From NCBI RefSeq assembly GCF_002926065.1, contig NZ_PREZ01000010.1:1-64000 (forward strand): DNA of 64,000 nucleotides. The letters are read 5' to 3'. The notes below the pieces were generated by a model that saw nothing but the letters and a program-made list of their open reading frames with translations, did no database searches and was not told the DNA's origin. Numbering within the stretch: position 1 is the stretch's first letter; the number at the start of each line of letters is the position of its first letter. The position numbers and the translations under genes were made by a program. Origin of the DNA: Jeotgalibacillus proteolyticus (GTDB taxonomy: Bacteria; Bacillota; Bacilli; Bacillales; Jeotgalibacillaceae). Shown piece by piece: positions 1 through 10,062 of this stretch.

Positions 1-127
1 AGCGAGGGTTTCGAGACACGAGAAGGTCGAGGACGTGAGTGAGGGAGGACCGGAGCGTGCAGCTCACGTGAGGATCCGAGTGAGCGAAGCGGACGAAGAG
101 ATTCGACGTGTATCGGAAGCCGCAGCC

Positions 128-179
128 AGCGCAGATGGTCGTTGGGGGTCCCCCTGTGAGAGTAGGACGTCGCTAGGCA
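128..179 (+). rRNA. 3' part of a 5S-like rRNA (5' half not recognisable)
   Basis: The last ~52 bases match the 3' half of Bacillus 5S rRNA: a GATGGT segment, a G5/C5 hairpin, then CTGTGAGAGTAGGACGTCGC. The expected 5S 5' half (motifs such as CCGAACACGGAAGTTAAGC) is absent. Bases 1-127 hold unrelated GC-rich sequence with repeated ACGTGAG and GAGGAC words. In B. subtilis rRNA operons lie directly upstream of ctsR, which fits this position. It may be a degenerate or chimeric 5S copy, or a separate structured RNA that ends in a 5S-like hairpin. Confidence 0.6.
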
Positions 180-182
180 CTC

Positions 183-214
183 AAAACCATTCCCTGTTGG
201 GGAATGGTTTTTTT
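183..214 (+). terminator. Rho-independent terminator after the 5S-like sequence
   Basis: A 12-bp stem (183-194 with 200-211, AAAACCATTCCC paired to GGGAATGGTTTT) with a 5-base loop runs into a T-rich tract. It ends the rRNA-type transcript. The following stretch, 215-363, is AT-rich and shows no convincing gene. Confidence 0.9.
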
Positions 215-363
215 GTTTGGGTAAAAAACACTTTAGAATCAATCCGCTTAAAAAACAAAAACTCCATTAACTTTATAAGCTTTTTTTAGCAATGTTTTTA
301 TCAAAAAAGATCTTAATCAATACTCTTAAGAACGTTTGTGTTTTTCTAATCTTACTGCTTACC

Positions 364-1428
364 TCACAACAATCCACGCACCTCTTCAGCCTCCTTAATA
401 AGTGACTGAATCAACTCTTCAACACTCTGGTCTTTTGCAAGCATCGGGCTTTGTCCGGACCATAGAGACATAAAGTCTGTAGAATTACGGGCGGAGGATG
501 CACTTCGAATTCCTTTTGTCAGGGCATTTTGTATGGGGAAGGCAGGAAGCTCTGATTGTCTGCTTTTCGTTTTGGCTATGAATTCGTTTTGGATGCCTCT
601 TGCCCATTTTCCGGAGAATGCTTTTGTCATGACCGTTTTGTCTTCTGTTGCAGTTAGGATTGCTTTTTTGTGCAGGTCGTGAGCCCCGCTTTCCTTGCAG
701 GTTAAAAAGGCGGTGCCCATTTGAACAGCAGCAGCTCCTAGACAGCGCGCTGCCAGGGCTCCACGTGCGTCCATAATGCCGCCTGCAGCGATGACGGGGA
801 TTGTGACCTGATTAACTGTCTGTGGAATGAATGACATGAGCCCAATTGAGCTTTCTTCAGCATCATGGAGGAAATTTCCTCGATGCCCTCCGGCTTCACT
901 TCCCTGCAAGACGACCATGTCCAACCCGGCTTTTTCTGCTTCAATCGCTTCTTTAACCGTAGTAGCTGTCCCGATTAAGATGGTGTTCTTTTCCTTAAAA
1001 CGCTCAATTACTGCTTTAGCAGGCAGACCAAAGGTAAAGGAGCAAATGGGAACCTCTTCTTTAAGGATGATCTCAATTATAGCCTCATAGGTTTCCTGTT
1101 CCTTTTCAAAGGTGGGAATTTCCGTTGCAATGTCTTCTTCGGTAAAGGGCTTAAGAATTTCTTTTGCTGTTTGAATTTGTTTTAAATCTGCTGAAAAAGG
1201 GCGGGGGACAAAAACGTTGATTCCAAAGGGTCTTGTGGTCTGCTTTTTTATCTCCCGGATTTGCTTTCTAACGCTGTCCGGCTTCATGTAGCCTGCTCCA
1301 ATCATGGCGAGCGCACCACTGCTTGCGACAGACGTTATAAGTTCTGTTGTAGTTATCCCGCCAGCCATAGGCGCCTGGATGATTGGATAACGGATGCCCA
1401 GCTTCTTTATTGCTTCATTAACCCACAC
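364..1428 (-). CDS. nitronate monooxygenase (2-nitropropane dioxygenase family)
   Basis: FMN-dependent TIM-barrel enzyme that oxidises alkyl nitronates or propionate 3-nitronate. Family marks are the N-terminal IIQAPMAGG, the central QGSEAGGHRG segment with the conserved histidine, and AAGGIMDARG followed by AVQMGTAF, which form the FMN phosphate site. About 354 aa, usual family length. The GTG at 1428 is chosen as start because a GAGGTGG ribosome binding site lies 5 nt upstream; an in-frame GTG at 1437 falls inside that site. The gene is divergent from ctsR and lies between the rRNA end and the stress operon. The substrate cannot be told from sequence, and an enoyl-ACP reductase (FabK-type) role is a weaker alternative. 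Confidence 0.85.
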   Translation of the reverse strand: MWVNEAIKKLGIRYPIIQAPMAGGITTTELITSVASSGALAMIGAGYMKPDSVRKQIREIKKQTTRPFGINVFVPRPFSADLKQIQTAKEILKPFTEEDIATEIPTFEKEQETYEAIIEIILKEEVPICSFTFGLPAKAVIERFKEKNTILIGTATTVKEAIEAEKAGLDMVVLQGSEAGGHRGNFLHDAEESSIGLMSFIPQTVNQVTIPVIAAGGIMDARGALAARCLGAAAVQMGTAFLTCKESGAHDLHKKAILTATEDKTVMTKAFSGKWARGIQNEFIAKTKSRQSELPAFPIQNALTKGIRSASSARNSTDFMSLWSGQSPMLAKDQSVEELIQSLIKEAEEVRGLL

Positions 1429-1580
1429 GAACTCCACCTCTATTTTAAGATCGTTTTATATTTATGCTACCATAATTACCTATTTTAAATAGAGAAAACA
1501 GAAATTTACATCGTGTAACAGGGATAAAGTGATGACAAAAAAATTTAGCGCAATGACAGGAATAATGCGATATTCATTAT

Positions 1581-1610
1581 TTGCAATAAGAAAATAGAGT
1601 GGTGTATAAT
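1581..1610 (+). promoter_or_regulatory. sigma-A promoter of the ctsR operon
   Basis: A TTGCAA -35 box (1581-1586) and a perfect TATAAT -10 box (1605-1610) are separated by 18 bp, directly upstream of the CtsR operator and of ctsR. Confidence 0.8.
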
Positions 1611-1613
1611 TTA

Positions 1614-1636
1614 AGTCAAAGATAGTCAAAGTCAAA
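1614..1636 (+). promoter_or_regulatory. CtsR operator (tandem heptad repeat)
   Basis: AGTCAAA at 1614-1620 and again at 1624-1630, separated by 3 bp, followed at once by a partial third copy GTCAAA (1631-1636). The known CtsR box is a tandem (A/G)GTCAAA repeat with a 3-bp spacer. It lies just downstream of the -10 box, where bound CtsR would block transcription of its own operon, so autoregulation relieved by heat is inferred. Confidence 0.9.
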
Positions 1637-1653
1637 TAAAGGGGGTGTGAGCA

Positions 1654-2115
1654 GTGAAAAACATTTCCGACGTAATTGAAAAATACCTTAAGCAGGTTTT
1701 AGAGGGCAATGAAAGTGAAATAGTGGAGATAAAGAGAAGTGAAATTGCCGATAAATTTCAATGTGTCCCATCGCAAATAAATTATGTCATTAAAACCCGT
1801 TTCACGATCGAAAGGGGATATGTGGTAGAAAGTAAACGCGGCGGTGGAGGTTACATTCGGATTATAAAGGTAAAAAGTCACGACCATTCACATTTAATTG
1901 ATCAGCTGTTAGCGCTTCTTCAAACGCATCTGACACAGGCTGCTGGGGAAGATGTTGTTTATCGTTTGCTTAATGAAGAATGCATTTCAAAAAGAGAGGC
2001 AAAGCTTATGCTGAGTGCGATGGAACGTACCACCTTAAACATGCCCCTGCCGCTTCGAGATGAGGTTCGCTCGCGTATTTTAACAGCAATGCTTGTAGCG
2101 CTGAAATATAAATAA
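1654..2115 (+). CDS. ctsR: transcriptional repressor CtsR
   Basis: Dimeric repressor of class III heat-shock genes (clpC, clpP, clpE). 153 aa, the normal length. The N-terminal winged helix holds the glycine-rich wing (SKRGGGGYIRI, around residues 60-70) that enters the DNA minor groove and acts as the heat sensor. The C-terminal helical domain mediates dimerisation and McsB/ClpC recognition. It begins at a GTG behind GGGGGTGTGAG. First gene of the operon, with its own operator upstream. Confidence 0.97.
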   Translation: MKNISDVIEKYLKQVLEGNESEIVEIKRSEIADKFQCVPSQINYVIKTRFTIERGYVVESKRGGGGYIRIIKVKSHDHSHLIDQLLALLQTHLTQAAGEDVVYRLLNEECISKREAKLMLSAMERTTLNMPLPLRDEVRSRILTAMLVALKYK

Positions 2116-2129
2116 ATGAGGTGAGTAGG

Positions 2130-2681
2130 ATGGTTTGTCAGGAATGCCAGGAACGTCCGGCAGCAATACATTTTACAAAGACGGTGAATGGGGAGAAAAC
2201 AGAGGTTCACTTATGTGAGGTCTGTGCACAGGATAAAGGAAAGGGATTGTTATCTAATGCAGCAAATGCCTTTTCCTTCAATAATCTGCTGTCAGGCTTA
2301 TTAAATATATCACCAGTGGTTCAACAGACAAATCAGGCACAGCAGCAGTCGGAAAAGGAAGCATTGCGCTGTAAAAAATGCCAGCTTACCTTTTCTAAAT
2401 TTCTAAAGCTTGGGAAGTTCGGCTGTCCTGAATGCTATACATCCTTTAAAAGTGAGCTTCCTCCCATTTTGAAACGTCTCCACAGTGGAAACACTGTTCA
2501 TCAAGGGAAGCTTCCGGGACGTGAGGGAGGATTAATTCAGGTTAAACGCAAGATCAGTGAACTGCGGGAAGATCTGAAGGAATTAATTAACAATGAAGAG
2601 TTTGAAAAGGCGGCTTCCGTGCGTGATGAGATCCGCTCGCTTGAAAATGAAATGAATAATGAGGGAGGTGCGCAGTCATGA
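2130..2681 (+). CDS. mcsA: McsA, zinc-finger activator of McsB
   Basis: Partner that activates the arginine kinase McsB and feeds targets to ClpCP. About 183 aa. Four CXXC pairs are visible: CQEC and CEVC near the N-terminus, then CKKC and CPEC around residues 85-105, forming two zinc-binding units. The C-terminal UvrB/UvrC-type segment ([16 protein letters not shown]) is a helical hairpin. ATG at 2130 is used because GAGGTGA sits directly before it; an upstream GTG at 2121 overlaps that site. Its stop overlaps the mcsB start by 4 nt, implying translational coupling. Confidence 0.96.
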   Translation: MVCQECQERPAAIHFTKTVNGEKTEVHLCEVCAQDKGKGLLSNAANAFSFNNLLSGLLNISPVVQQTNQAQQQSEKEALRCKKCQLTFSKFLKLGKFGCPECYTSFKSELPPILKRLHSGNTVHQGKLPGREGGLIQVKRKISELREDLKELINNEEFEKAASVRDEIRSLENEMNNEGGAQS

Positions 2682-3757
2682 CGCTTGAACGATTTTTAAC
2701 AAAAGCCGTTACTTCCTGGATGAATGAAGAGGGGCCGAATTCAGAAATTGTTTTGTCCACTCGCATTCGTCTCGCCCGGAACAGCAGACATCATACTTTC
2801 CCAACCTTATTCACTGACGAAGAAGCAGAAGAGGTTTTAACTAAAACAAAAGAAGCGATGAAAGGGCAGTTTGATTCTCTGGAATTGCTTCAAATGAAGG
2901 ATCTGCAGGATTTGCAAAAGCGGGTGCTCGTTGAAAAGCATCTGATCAGCCCAAATCTTGCTGAGGATACAGCAGGAGCAGCTGTTTTTCTTTCAGAAAA
3001 TGAAGATATTAGCATAATGGTAAATGAAGAGGACCATCTTCGAATACAATGTCTATATCCTGGCCTTCAATTAAAAGAGGCGCTGAAAAAAGCCAACGAG
3101 CTTGATGATAAGATTGAAGAAAAATTTGATTATGCGTTTGATGAAGAAGCAGGATATTTGACGACATGTCCGACAAATGTCGGCACCGGCTTGCGTGCTT
3201 CTGTTATGATGCACCTGCCAGGACTTATGATGACGAATCAAATGAACAGAATAATTCCTGCAATCGGACAATTTGGTCTGGTTGTTAGAGGAATTTACGG
3301 TGAGGGCAGCGAAGCATTAGGTAACATCTTTCAAATTTCTAATCAGACGACTCTTGGAAAAGCTGAAGAAGATATTGTTGAGGATCTGCTTCGCGTCGTT
3401 CATCAGATTATCGCCCAGGAAAAATCAGCACGTGAGGCATTGGTGCAGACATCAGGCATTCAGCTTGAAGACCGGGTTTTCCGTTCATATGGTGTCTTGC
3501 GCTACAGCCGCATCATCGAATCTAAGGAAGCGGCGAAATGTCTGTCAGATGTGCGTTTAGGTATTGATTTAGGGTATATAAAGGATGTACCGCGAACGAT
3601 TTTAAATGAATTAATGATTCTTACTCAGCCAGGCTTTCTTCAGCAGTATGCAGGAGAGGGTTTGAAGCCCTTTGAGCGTGATCTGCGAAGAGCCTCATTG
3701 ATACGTGAGAGATTGGAAATGGATGATTCACAGCTAAAAGGAGGAACAGACCTATGA
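2678..3757 (+). CDS. mcsB: protein arginine kinase McsB
   Basis: Phosphagen-kinase-like enzyme that phosphorylates arginines in proteins, including CtsR, marking them for ClpCP degradation. 359 aa. The catalytic fold is seen from [10 protein letters not shown] (around residue 26), the [21 protein letters not shown] active-site segment (around 170) and a C-terminal [11 protein letters not shown] stretch. It overlaps mcsA at its start and clpC at its end (4 nt), a tightly coupled operon arrangement. Confidence 0.97.
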   Translation: MTLERFLTKAVTSWMNEEGPNSEIVLSTRIRLARNSRHHTFPTLFTDEEAEEVLTKTKEAMKGQFDSLELLQMKDLQDLQKRVLVEKHLISPNLAEDTAGAAVFLSENEDISIMVNEEDHLRIQCLYPGLQLKEALKKANELDDKIEEKFDYAFDEEAGYLTTCPTNVGTGLRASVMMHLPGLMMTNQMNRIIPAIGQFGLVVRGIYGEGSEALGNIFQISNQTTLGKAEEDIVEDLLRVVHQIIAQEKSAREALVQTSGIQLEDRVFRSYGVLRYSRIIESKEAAKCLSDVRLGIDLGYIKDVPRTILNELMILTQPGFLQQYAGEGLKPFERDLRRASLIRERLEMDDSQLKGGTDL

Positions 3758-6198
3758 TGTTTGGACGGTTTACGGAAAGAGCTCAGAAGGTATTGGCGCT
3801 AGCACAGGAAGAGGCAATTCGTCTTTCCCATTCAAATATTGGCACGGAACATATTTTGCTTGGTCTTGTACGCGAAGGAGAAGGCATCGCAGCCAAGGCA
3901 TTAAAAAGCTTAAATTTAAGCACGGATAAAATTCAGGAAGAGGTTGAAGAACTGATCGGAAAAGGAACAGAGCAATCTCCGAGTGTTCACTACACGCCTC
4001 GTGCAAAAAAAGTGATCGAGCTATCTATGGATGAAGCCCGTAAGCTGGGACACTCCTATGTAGGTACTGAGCATATTCTTCTTGGGCTAATTCGTGAAGG
4101 AGAAGGCGTAGCGGCCCGTGTATTGAATAATCTTGGCGTCAGCTTAAATAAAGCCCGCCAGCAGGTGCTCCAGCTGCTGGGCAGCAACGAGGCAAGCGGA
4201 AGTCAGGGAGGCTCTAATGCCAATGCAAACACGCCTACTCTTGACGGCCTTGCGCGCGACCTGACCGTGATTGCACGCGAGGGAAGCTTAGACCCTGTTA
4301 TTGGACGGAGCAAGGAAATTCAGCGTGTTATTGAAGTCCTTAGCCGTCGTACAAAGAACAACCCGGTTTTAATTGGAGAGCCAGGTGTAGGGAAAACAGC
4401 GATTGCTGAAGGGTTAGCCCAGCAGATTGTTCAAAATGAAGTGCCAGAAATTCTTCGCGACAAGCGCGTGATGACACTGGATATGGGAACGGTTGTTGCA
4501 GGAACAAAATACCGCGGTGAATTTGAGGACCGCTTGAAAAAGGTCATGGATGAAATCCGTCAGGCAGGAAATATCATTTTATTCATCGATGAGCTTCATA
4601 CGCTGATTGGTGCTGGCGGAGCAGAGGGTGCAATTGATGCATCGAACATTTTGAAGCCTTCTCTTGCCCGCGGCGAGCTTCAATGTATTGGTGCTACAAC
4701 ACTTGATGAGTACCGCAAATACATTGAAAAGGATGCTGCTCTTGAGCGCCGGTTCCAGCCAATTCAGGTGGATGAGCCGACAGCAGAGGAATCAGTCCAG
4801 ATTTTAAAAGGTCTTCGCGACCGCTATGAGGCGCATCACCGCGTATCGATCACGGATGCAGCCATTGATGCAGCAGTAAAACTTTCAGACCGCTATATAT
4901 CTGACCGTTTTCTTCCGGATAAGGCCATTGACTTAATTGATGAGGCAGGCTCTAAAGTGCGTCTTCGCTCATATACAACGCCTCCTAATTTAAAAGAGCT
5001 TGAAGCGAAATTAGAAGGAATCCGTAAAGAGAAGGATGCAGCTGTTCAAAGCCAGGAATTTGAAAAGGCAGCTTCATTAAGAGACTCTGAGCAAAAAACA
5101 AAAGAAAAGCTCGATGAAACGAAAAAAGTGTGGAAAGAAAAACAGGGGCAGGAAAATACAGAAGTGACGGTTGAGGATATTGCGCACGTCGTCTCTACCT
5201 GGACTGGAGTACCTGTATCACGCCTTGCAGAAACCGAAACACAAAAACTTCTAAAATTAGAAGATACGCTTCATAACCGTGTAATCGGTCAAAGTGATGC
5301 TGTAACGGCTATCTCTAAAGCTGTACGCCGTGCGCGTGCCGGTCTGAAGGATCCTAAGCGTCCAATCGGTTCATTTATTTTCTTAGGACCAACTGGCGTA
5401 GGGAAAACGGAGCTTGCACGAGCACTTGCAGAATCAATGTTCGGCGATGAGGACGCGATGATTCGAATTGATATGTCAGAGTACATGGAGAAGCATTCGA
5501 CCTCAAGACTTGTCGGCTCGCCTCCAGGCTATGTCGGTTACGAAGAAGGCGGTCAGCTTACTGAAAAGGTACGCCGCAAGCCATACTCTGTTGTGCTTTT
5601 GGATGAAATTGAAAAAGCTCACCCGGATGTATTTAATATCCTGCTCCAGGTGCTTGAAGACGGCCGTTTGACTGATTCAAAAGGACGCACGGTCGATTTC
5701 CGGAATGTCGTTTTGATTATGACGTCAAACGTAGGGGCAAGTGCACTTAAAAACAATAAAAATGTTGGCTTTAATGTGCAGGATTCCAAACAGGAGTATA
5801 AGGACATGAAAGGAAAAGTGCTTGAAGAGCTGAAGCGCGCATTCCGTCCTGAATTCCTGAACCGTATTGATGAAACGATTGTGTTCCACTCACTTGAGAA
5901 GGATCACTTAAAAGAAATTGTTACGCTAATGGCTAATGAGCTGGTGAAGCGTTTGAAAGAACAGGATATTGATCTTTCGATTACAGAAGCTGCAAAAGAA
6001 AAAATTGCTAATGAAGGCTTTGATCCGGAGTACGGCGCAAGACCGCTCCGCCGGGCCATTCAAAAGCATGTAGAGGATCGTTTGTCAGAAGAGCTGCTTA
6101 AAGGCAATGTGCTTTCCGGCTATGCGATCGAAATTGATACAGAAGACAATGAATTTACTGTAAAACGTAAAGAAGAAGCAGGCTCAGCAACAAAGTAA
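3754..6198 (+). CDS. clpC: ATP-dependent Clp protease ATPase subunit ClpC
   Basis: Hexameric AAA+ unfoldase that feeds substrates to ClpP. 814 aa. Two N-terminal Clp_N repeats each carry GTEHILLGL(V/I)REGEG. The first ATPase module has Walker A GEPGVGKT at residue 208; a UVR-like coiled linker ([12 protein letters not shown]) follows; the second module has Walker A GPTGVGKT at residue 545 and a GYVGYEEGG pore loop. The start is the first of two adjacent ATGs, behind AAAGGAGGAACAG. It acts with McsA/McsB, MecA and CtsR in proteolysis, competence and sporulation. Confidence 0.98.
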   Translation: MMFGRFTERAQKVLALAQEEAIRLSHSNIGTEHILLGLVREGEGIAAKALKSLNLSTDKIQEEVEELIGKGTEQSPSVHYTPRAKKVIELSMDEARKLGHSYVGTEHILLGLIREGEGVAARVLNNLGVSLNKARQQVLQLLGSNEASGSQGGSNANANTPTLDGLARDLTVIAREGSLDPVIGRSKEIQRVIEVLSRRTKNNPVLIGEPGVGKTAIAEGLAQQIVQNEVPEILRDKRVMTLDMGTVVAGTKYRGEFEDRLKKVMDEIRQAGNIILFIDELHTLIGAGGAEGAIDASNILKPSLARGELQCIGATTLDEYRKYIEKDAALERRFQPIQVDEPTAEESVQILKGLRDRYEAHHRVSITDAAIDAAVKLSDRYISDRFLPDKAIDLIDEAGSKVRLRSYTTPPNLKELEAKLEGIRKEKDAAVQSQEFEKAASLRDSEQKTKEKLDETKKVWKEKQGQENTEVTVEDIAHVVSTWTGVPVSRLAETETQKLLKLEDTLHNRVIGQSDAVTAISKAVRRARAGLKDPKRPIGSFIFLGPTGVGKTELARALAESMFGDEDAMIRIDMSEYMEKHSTSRLVGSPPGYVGYEEGGQLTEKVRRKPYSVVLLDEIEKAHPDVFNILLQVLEDGRLTDSKGRTVDFRNVVLIMTSNVGASALKNNKNVGFNVQDSKQEYKDMKGKVLEELKRAFRPEFLNRIDETIVFHSLEKDHLKEIVTLMANELVKRLKEQDIDLSITEAAKEKIANEGFDPEYGARPLRRAIQKHVEDRLSEELLKGNVLSGYAIEIDTEDNEFTVKRKEEAGSATK

Positions 6199-6225
6199 AG
6201 AGCCAAACCAGATGCAATTTCTTTG

Positions 6226-6262
6226 GGTGCACGTGTGCTGCGTTACACGTGCACCATTTTTT
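6226..6262 (+). terminator. hairpin terminator or attenuator between clpC and radA
   Basis: A perfect 11-bp stem (GGTGCACGTGT at 6226-6236 with ACACGTGCACC at 6245-6255) is followed by ATTTTTT. It lies between the clpC stop and the radA ribosome binding site, so it could reduce or end transcription of the stress operon before radA. Confidence 0.8.
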
Positions 6263-6282
6263 ATAAGGAGCTGAAACAACGC

Positions 6283-7659
6283 GTGGCCAAAAAGAAAACC
6301 AAGTTCATGTGCCAGTCCTGTGGCTATGAATCGGCTAAATGGATGGGAAAATGTCCGGGCTGCGGTGAATGGAACACCATGGTCGAGGATGTTGCCATAA
6401 CAGGAAAGCAACCCAGAAAGTCTTTTACTCATACGCCGGAAGGAAGCTCAGTAAAAGCGACTCCGCTCGTTTCTGTCGAGTCCATTCAGGAGCCGAGAGT
6501 AAAAACAAAAATCAACGAATTAAATCGAGTGCTTGGAGGAGGCGTCGTTCCGGGCTCATTGATATTAATTGGTGGAGATCCGGGGATCGGAAAATCGACC
6601 CTGCTGCTTCAGGTATCCTCGCAGTTAGCTGAAACGAAAAATAAAGTACTCTATATTTCAGGTGAGGAATCCGTTAAGCAGACGAAGCTTCGCTCTGATC
6701 GATTAAATGTGACATCAGAAGATTTATATGTTTACGCTGAAACGAATTTAGAATCCATTCATCAATCCATCGAACAATTATCCCCTGATTTTGTAGTAAT
6801 TGATTCAATTCAAACCGTCTATCATCCTGAAGTCACATCCGCTCCAGGAAGTGTTACACAGGTGCGTGAATGTACAGCAGAGCTGATGCGCATTGCAAAA
6901 ATGAAAAATATCGCGATTTTCATCGTCGGGCACGTAACAAAAGAAGGCTCGATAGCAGGTCCAAGAATTTTAGAACATATGGTTGATACTGTACTGTATT
7001 TCGAAGGAGAGCGTCATCATACGTATCGAATCCTTCGTGCAGTAAAAAACAGGTTTGGCTCCACCAATGAGATGGGCATCTTTGAAATGAAGGAAACAGG
7101 GCTTGAAGAAGTGCTGAACCCTTCAGAAATTTTTCTAGAAGAGCGTTCACAGGGCGCTGCAGGCTCCACCGTTGTTGCTTCAATGGAAGGAACCCGCCCG
7201 GTGCTTGTTGAAATACAGGCGCTTGTAACGCCAACCAGCTTTAATAATCCCCGCCGTATGGCAACAGGAGTGGACCAAAGCAGGGTTTCACTTTTAATGG
7301 CAGTGCTTGAAAAGCGTTCCGGGCTCTTGCTTCAGCAGCAGGATGCTTATTTAAAGGTTGCCGGAGGCGTAAGGCTGGATGAACCGGCAATTGATTTAGC
7401 GGTATCGCTGAGCATCGCATCAAGCTTTCGCGATAAGCCGTCCAATCCGTTTGACTGTATTATCGGAGAGGTTGGCTTGACCGGGGAAGTGCGCAGGGTC
7501 TCGCGTATTGAGCAGCGGGTCCAGGAGGCGGCAAAGCTCGGCTTTAAGCGGATTATTGTTCCCGCCAATAATATTGGAGGGTGGAAGTTCCCTGAGGATA
7601 TTCAGGTGATCGGTGTTTCTGACGTAAATGAAGCATTGAAGAAAGTATTGGGGGACTAG
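6283..7659 (+). CDS. radA: DNA repair protein RadA (Sms)
   Basis: RecA-like helicase that processes recombination intermediates. About 458 aa from a GTG at 6283. The zinc finger is C10-X2-C13-X10-C24-X2-C27. Walker A is GDPGIGKS, the RadA-specific KNRFG motif follows, and a Lon-protease-like C-terminal domain ([20 protein letters not shown]) completes it. The start gives the usual family N-terminus ([17 protein letters not shown]) and has AAGGAG 12 nt upstream. A terminator-like hairpin separates it from clpC, while disA follows 3 nt after its stop. Confidence 0.97.
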   Translation: MAKKKTKFMCQSCGYESAKWMGKCPGCGEWNTMVEDVAITGKQPRKSFTHTPEGSSVKATPLVSVESIQEPRVKTKINELNRVLGGGVVPGSLILIGGDPGIGKSTLLLQVSSQLAETKNKVLYISGEESVKQTKLRSDRLNVTSEDLYVYAETNLESIHQSIEQLSPDFVVIDSIQTVYHPEVTSAPGSVTQVRECTAELMRIAKMKNIAIFIVGHVTKEGSIAGPRILEHMVDTVLYFEGERHHTYRILRAVKNRFGSTNEMGIFEMKETGLEEVLNPSEIFLEERSQGAAGSTVVASMEGTRPVLVEIQALVTPTSFNNPRRMATGVDQSRVSLLMAVLEKRSGLLLQQQDAYLKVAGGVRLDEPAIDLAVSLSIASSFRDKPSNPFDCIIGEVGLTGEVRRVSRIEQRVQEAAKLGFKRIIVPANNIGGWKFPEDIQVIGVSDVNEALKKVLGD

Positions 7660-7662
7660 CAC

Positions 7663-8733
7663 ATGGAGGAAAAAAAGAAAACAGAGCGGGCAGTAGATAT
7701 CGTTCAGCTTGTAGCACCTGGAACCCCCATAAGAGAAGGGCTGGAAAATGTCCTCCGGGCAAATACAGGCGGTTTGATTGTCGTTGGATATAACGACAAA
7801 ATGAAGGCGATTGTAGACGGAGGCTTTCAAATCAATTGCCCGTTTTCTCCCACCTATTTATATGAGCTTGCAAAGATGGACGGAGCCATTATTTTAAACG
7901 AAAACGGAAGTAAAATCCTAATTGCCAACGCCCAGCTTGCTCCAAGCCCGATGATCCCATCCTCTGAAACGGGGATGAGACACCGGACCGCTGAGCGGGT
8001 AGCAAGAGAGACAGACGGCCTGGTCATCGCAATTTCCCAGCGTCGAAATATCATTACCCTCTATAAAGGCACCTTCCGCTATGCACTAAGGGAAATTTCC
8101 GTTATTTTAGCGAAGGCTAATCAGGCGGTTCAAACACTTGAAAAATACCGGGTCGTACTTGATCAGAGCATCTCGCATTTGACTCTACTTGAATTTGAGG
8201 AAATGGTTACATTTGGAGATGTGCTGCAGGTCCTGCACCGCTGTGAAATGGTTCTTCGCATTAAAAATGAGCTTTTTATTTATTTATATGAGCTTGGGAC
8301 AGAAGGACGGCTTGTCCATCTGCAAATGCACGAGCTGCTTGCTGATATGGAGGAAGAAGTAACCCTGATCATTCGTGATTATGCCAAGGAGAGGCAAATT
8401 AAGCCATTTGAGCTTCTTCAGCGGTTTCAGAAAATGATCACTTCAGAGGTACTGGAGGACTCGGCGCTTCTAAAGCTGCTGGGCCATAGTATTTACGTTC
8501 CTTTGGAGGATGCTATAGAACCAAGGGGCTACCGTGTACTGAACAAAATCCCGCGTCTGCCTATCGCTATTATCGAAAATTTAATAAATGAATTTAGTGA
8601 TCTAAATCAAATGGTGAAGGCATCTGTCAATGCACTGGATGATGTTGAAGGCATAGGGGAAGTAAGGGCCAGAAAGATTAAAGACGGGCTTCGCTTTATA
8701 AAGGAGCAATCCATTGCTGACAACCAGCTGTAA
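7663..8733 (+). CDS. disA: diadenylate cyclase DisA, DNA integrity scanning protein
   Basis: Octameric enzyme that makes c-di-AMP from two ATP and slows synthesis when bound to branched DNA, delaying sporulation on damaged chromosomes. 356 aa. The DAC domain shows both catalytic motifs, DGA (73-75) and RHR (106-108). A helical spine follows, and a C-terminal HhH DNA-binding domain ([18 protein letters not shown]) ends the protein. It follows radA at 3 nt; RadA is known to restrain DisA activity. Confidence 0.97.
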   Translation: MEEKKKTERAVDIVQLVAPGTPIREGLENVLRANTGGLIVVGYNDKMKAIVDGGFQINCPFSPTYLYELAKMDGAIILNENGSKILIANAQLAPSPMIPSSETGMRHRTAERVARETDGLVIAISQRRNIITLYKGTFRYALREISVILAKANQAVQTLEKYRVVLDQSISHLTLLEFEEMVTFGDVLQVLHRCEMVLRIKNELFIYLYELGTEGRLVHLQMHELLADMEEEVTLIIRDYAKERQIKPFELLQRFQKMITSEVLEDSALLKLLGHSIYVPLEDAIEPRGYRVLNKIPRLPIAIIENLINEFSDLNQMVKASVNALDDVEGIGEVRARKIKDGLRFIKEQSIADNQL

Positions 8734-8743
8734 TAAAAATAGT

Positions 8744-8772
8744 TTGTCTGTTTTGTAGATTTATGGTATGAT
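8744..8772 (+). promoter_or_regulatory. sigma-A-like promoter upstream of yacL
   Basis: TTGTCT (8744-8749) and TATGAT (8767-8772) are separated by 17 bp in the 202-nt gap after disA. A separate transcript starting at yacL is inferred. Confidence 0.65.
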
Positions 8773-8935
8773 ATGTCGTTTTGAATAAATTGACATTCTA
8801 AAGATGAACGTGCTACCCTTTTCACAAGAGTGACGGTGTAAAATAAACGAAAAGTACTATAATTGTAATAAATAGCGCATAATATGAGGTTTGAAATGAT
8901 GAAAATGGTAAATAATGAAACAAGGAGGTGAAGGA

Positions 8936-10039
8936 ATGTTAAGAAGAATTGTACAATCCTGTTTTTTAATTATAGGCGGTACCCTTGGTGTTATTTTAAT
9001 CCCGGACCTAGTCCTCGGACCTTTAAATTGGGATAATGGACTTATTAATAATCCTTACGTAACTGCGATTTTAGGAGCTATTATCTTTTATTTCTTATTT
9101 TTTTGGCTTATTGATTACGTAGTAGGTTTCCTCAAGTGGTTCGAAGATCGACTGGTAAAAGCCCCTGTAACAGACCTTTTATTTGGGACGGTAGGACTTA
9201 TTATCGGGCTGATTGTCGCATTTTTGATTGGTGTAGCGATTAACGAGATTCAAATTCCCGGTGTAAATACAGTAGCGCCGATTCTATTAACATTAATTTT
9301 AGGTTATATGGGCTTTCAGGTAGGATTTACCAAAAGGGATGAGCTGATCCAGCTTTTTACCCGCCAAAATTCTACTAACAAAAATGCTCAGGATGCAAAT
9401 GCTGTCGATCTGCAGGATCAGCCTGTATTTAAGAGACATAAAATTCTTGATACAAGTGTCATTATTGATGGAAGAATTGCCGATATTTGCCAGACAGGCT
9501 TTTTAGACGGCGAGATTGTCATTCCTCAATTTGTGCTGGGTGAGCTTCAGCATATTGCCGATTCCTCCGATGCATTAAAAAGAAACAGAGGCCGCCGAGG
9601 TCTGGATATTTTAAAACGCATTCAACGTGATATTCCAATACAGGTAACCATTTATGAGGGCGATTTTGAAGAAATTCATGAGGTTGACAGCAAGCTTGTT
9701 AAGCTGGCAAAGGTTCTGAATGGCATCGTTGTAACAAATGATTTTAATTTAAATAAAGTTTGTGATCTGCAGGATGTGCAGGTGTTAAATATTAACGATC
9801 TTGCCAATGCAGTTAAGCCGGTTGTTTTACCTGGTGAAGAGCTTCATGTCCAAATGATTAAAGATGGAAAAGAACAAAATCAGGGCATCGCCTATTTAGA
9901 TGATGGTACGATGATTGTTGTAGAAGATGGGAAAAATTTTATTGGCAAGCATATCGATGTGATCGTCACAAGCGTGCTGCAAACCTCAGCAGGCCGAATG
10001 ATTTTTGCCAAGCCCAAAGCATATGAAAAAGCACTATAG
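8936..10039 (+). CDS. yacL: YacL: membrane-anchored PIN/TRAM domain protein
   Basis: About 367 aa. Four predicted membrane segments occupy roughly residues 1-130. A PIN nuclease-type domain follows, starting at [17 protein letters not shown], with conserved acidic residues. A C-terminal TRAM domain ([21 protein letters not shown]) is a likely RNA-binding module. ATG at 8936 is chosen because AAGGAGGTG lies 5-6 nt upstream. An RNase or RNA-binding role is inferred from the domains; the biological substrate is not known to me. Confidence 0.9.
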   Translation: MLRRIVQSCFLIIGGTLGVILIPDLVLGPLNWDNGLINNPYVTAILGAIIFYFLFFWLIDYVVGFLKWFEDRLVKAPVTDLLFGTVGLIIGLIVAFLIGVAINEIQIPGVNTVAPILLTLILGYMGFQVGFTKRDELIQLFTRQNSTNKNAQDANAVDLQDQPVFKRHKILDTSVIIDGRIADICQTGFLDGEIVIPQFVLGELQHIADSSDALKRNRGRRGLDILKRIQRDIPIQVTIYEGDFEEIHEVDSKLVKLAKVLNGIVVTNDFNLNKVCDLQDVQVLNINDLANAVKPVVLPGEELHVQMIKDGKEQNQGIAYLDDGTMIVVEDGKNFIGKHIDVIVTSVLQTSAGRMIFAKPKAYEKAL

Positions 10040-10062
10040 CCCCGTGAACAGGAGTTAATCGA

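Noticed and set aside
7420-7830. Minus-strand open frame of 136 codons across radA and disA
   Set aside because: It lies opposite two strongly conserved genes and its translation shows no recognisable protein features.
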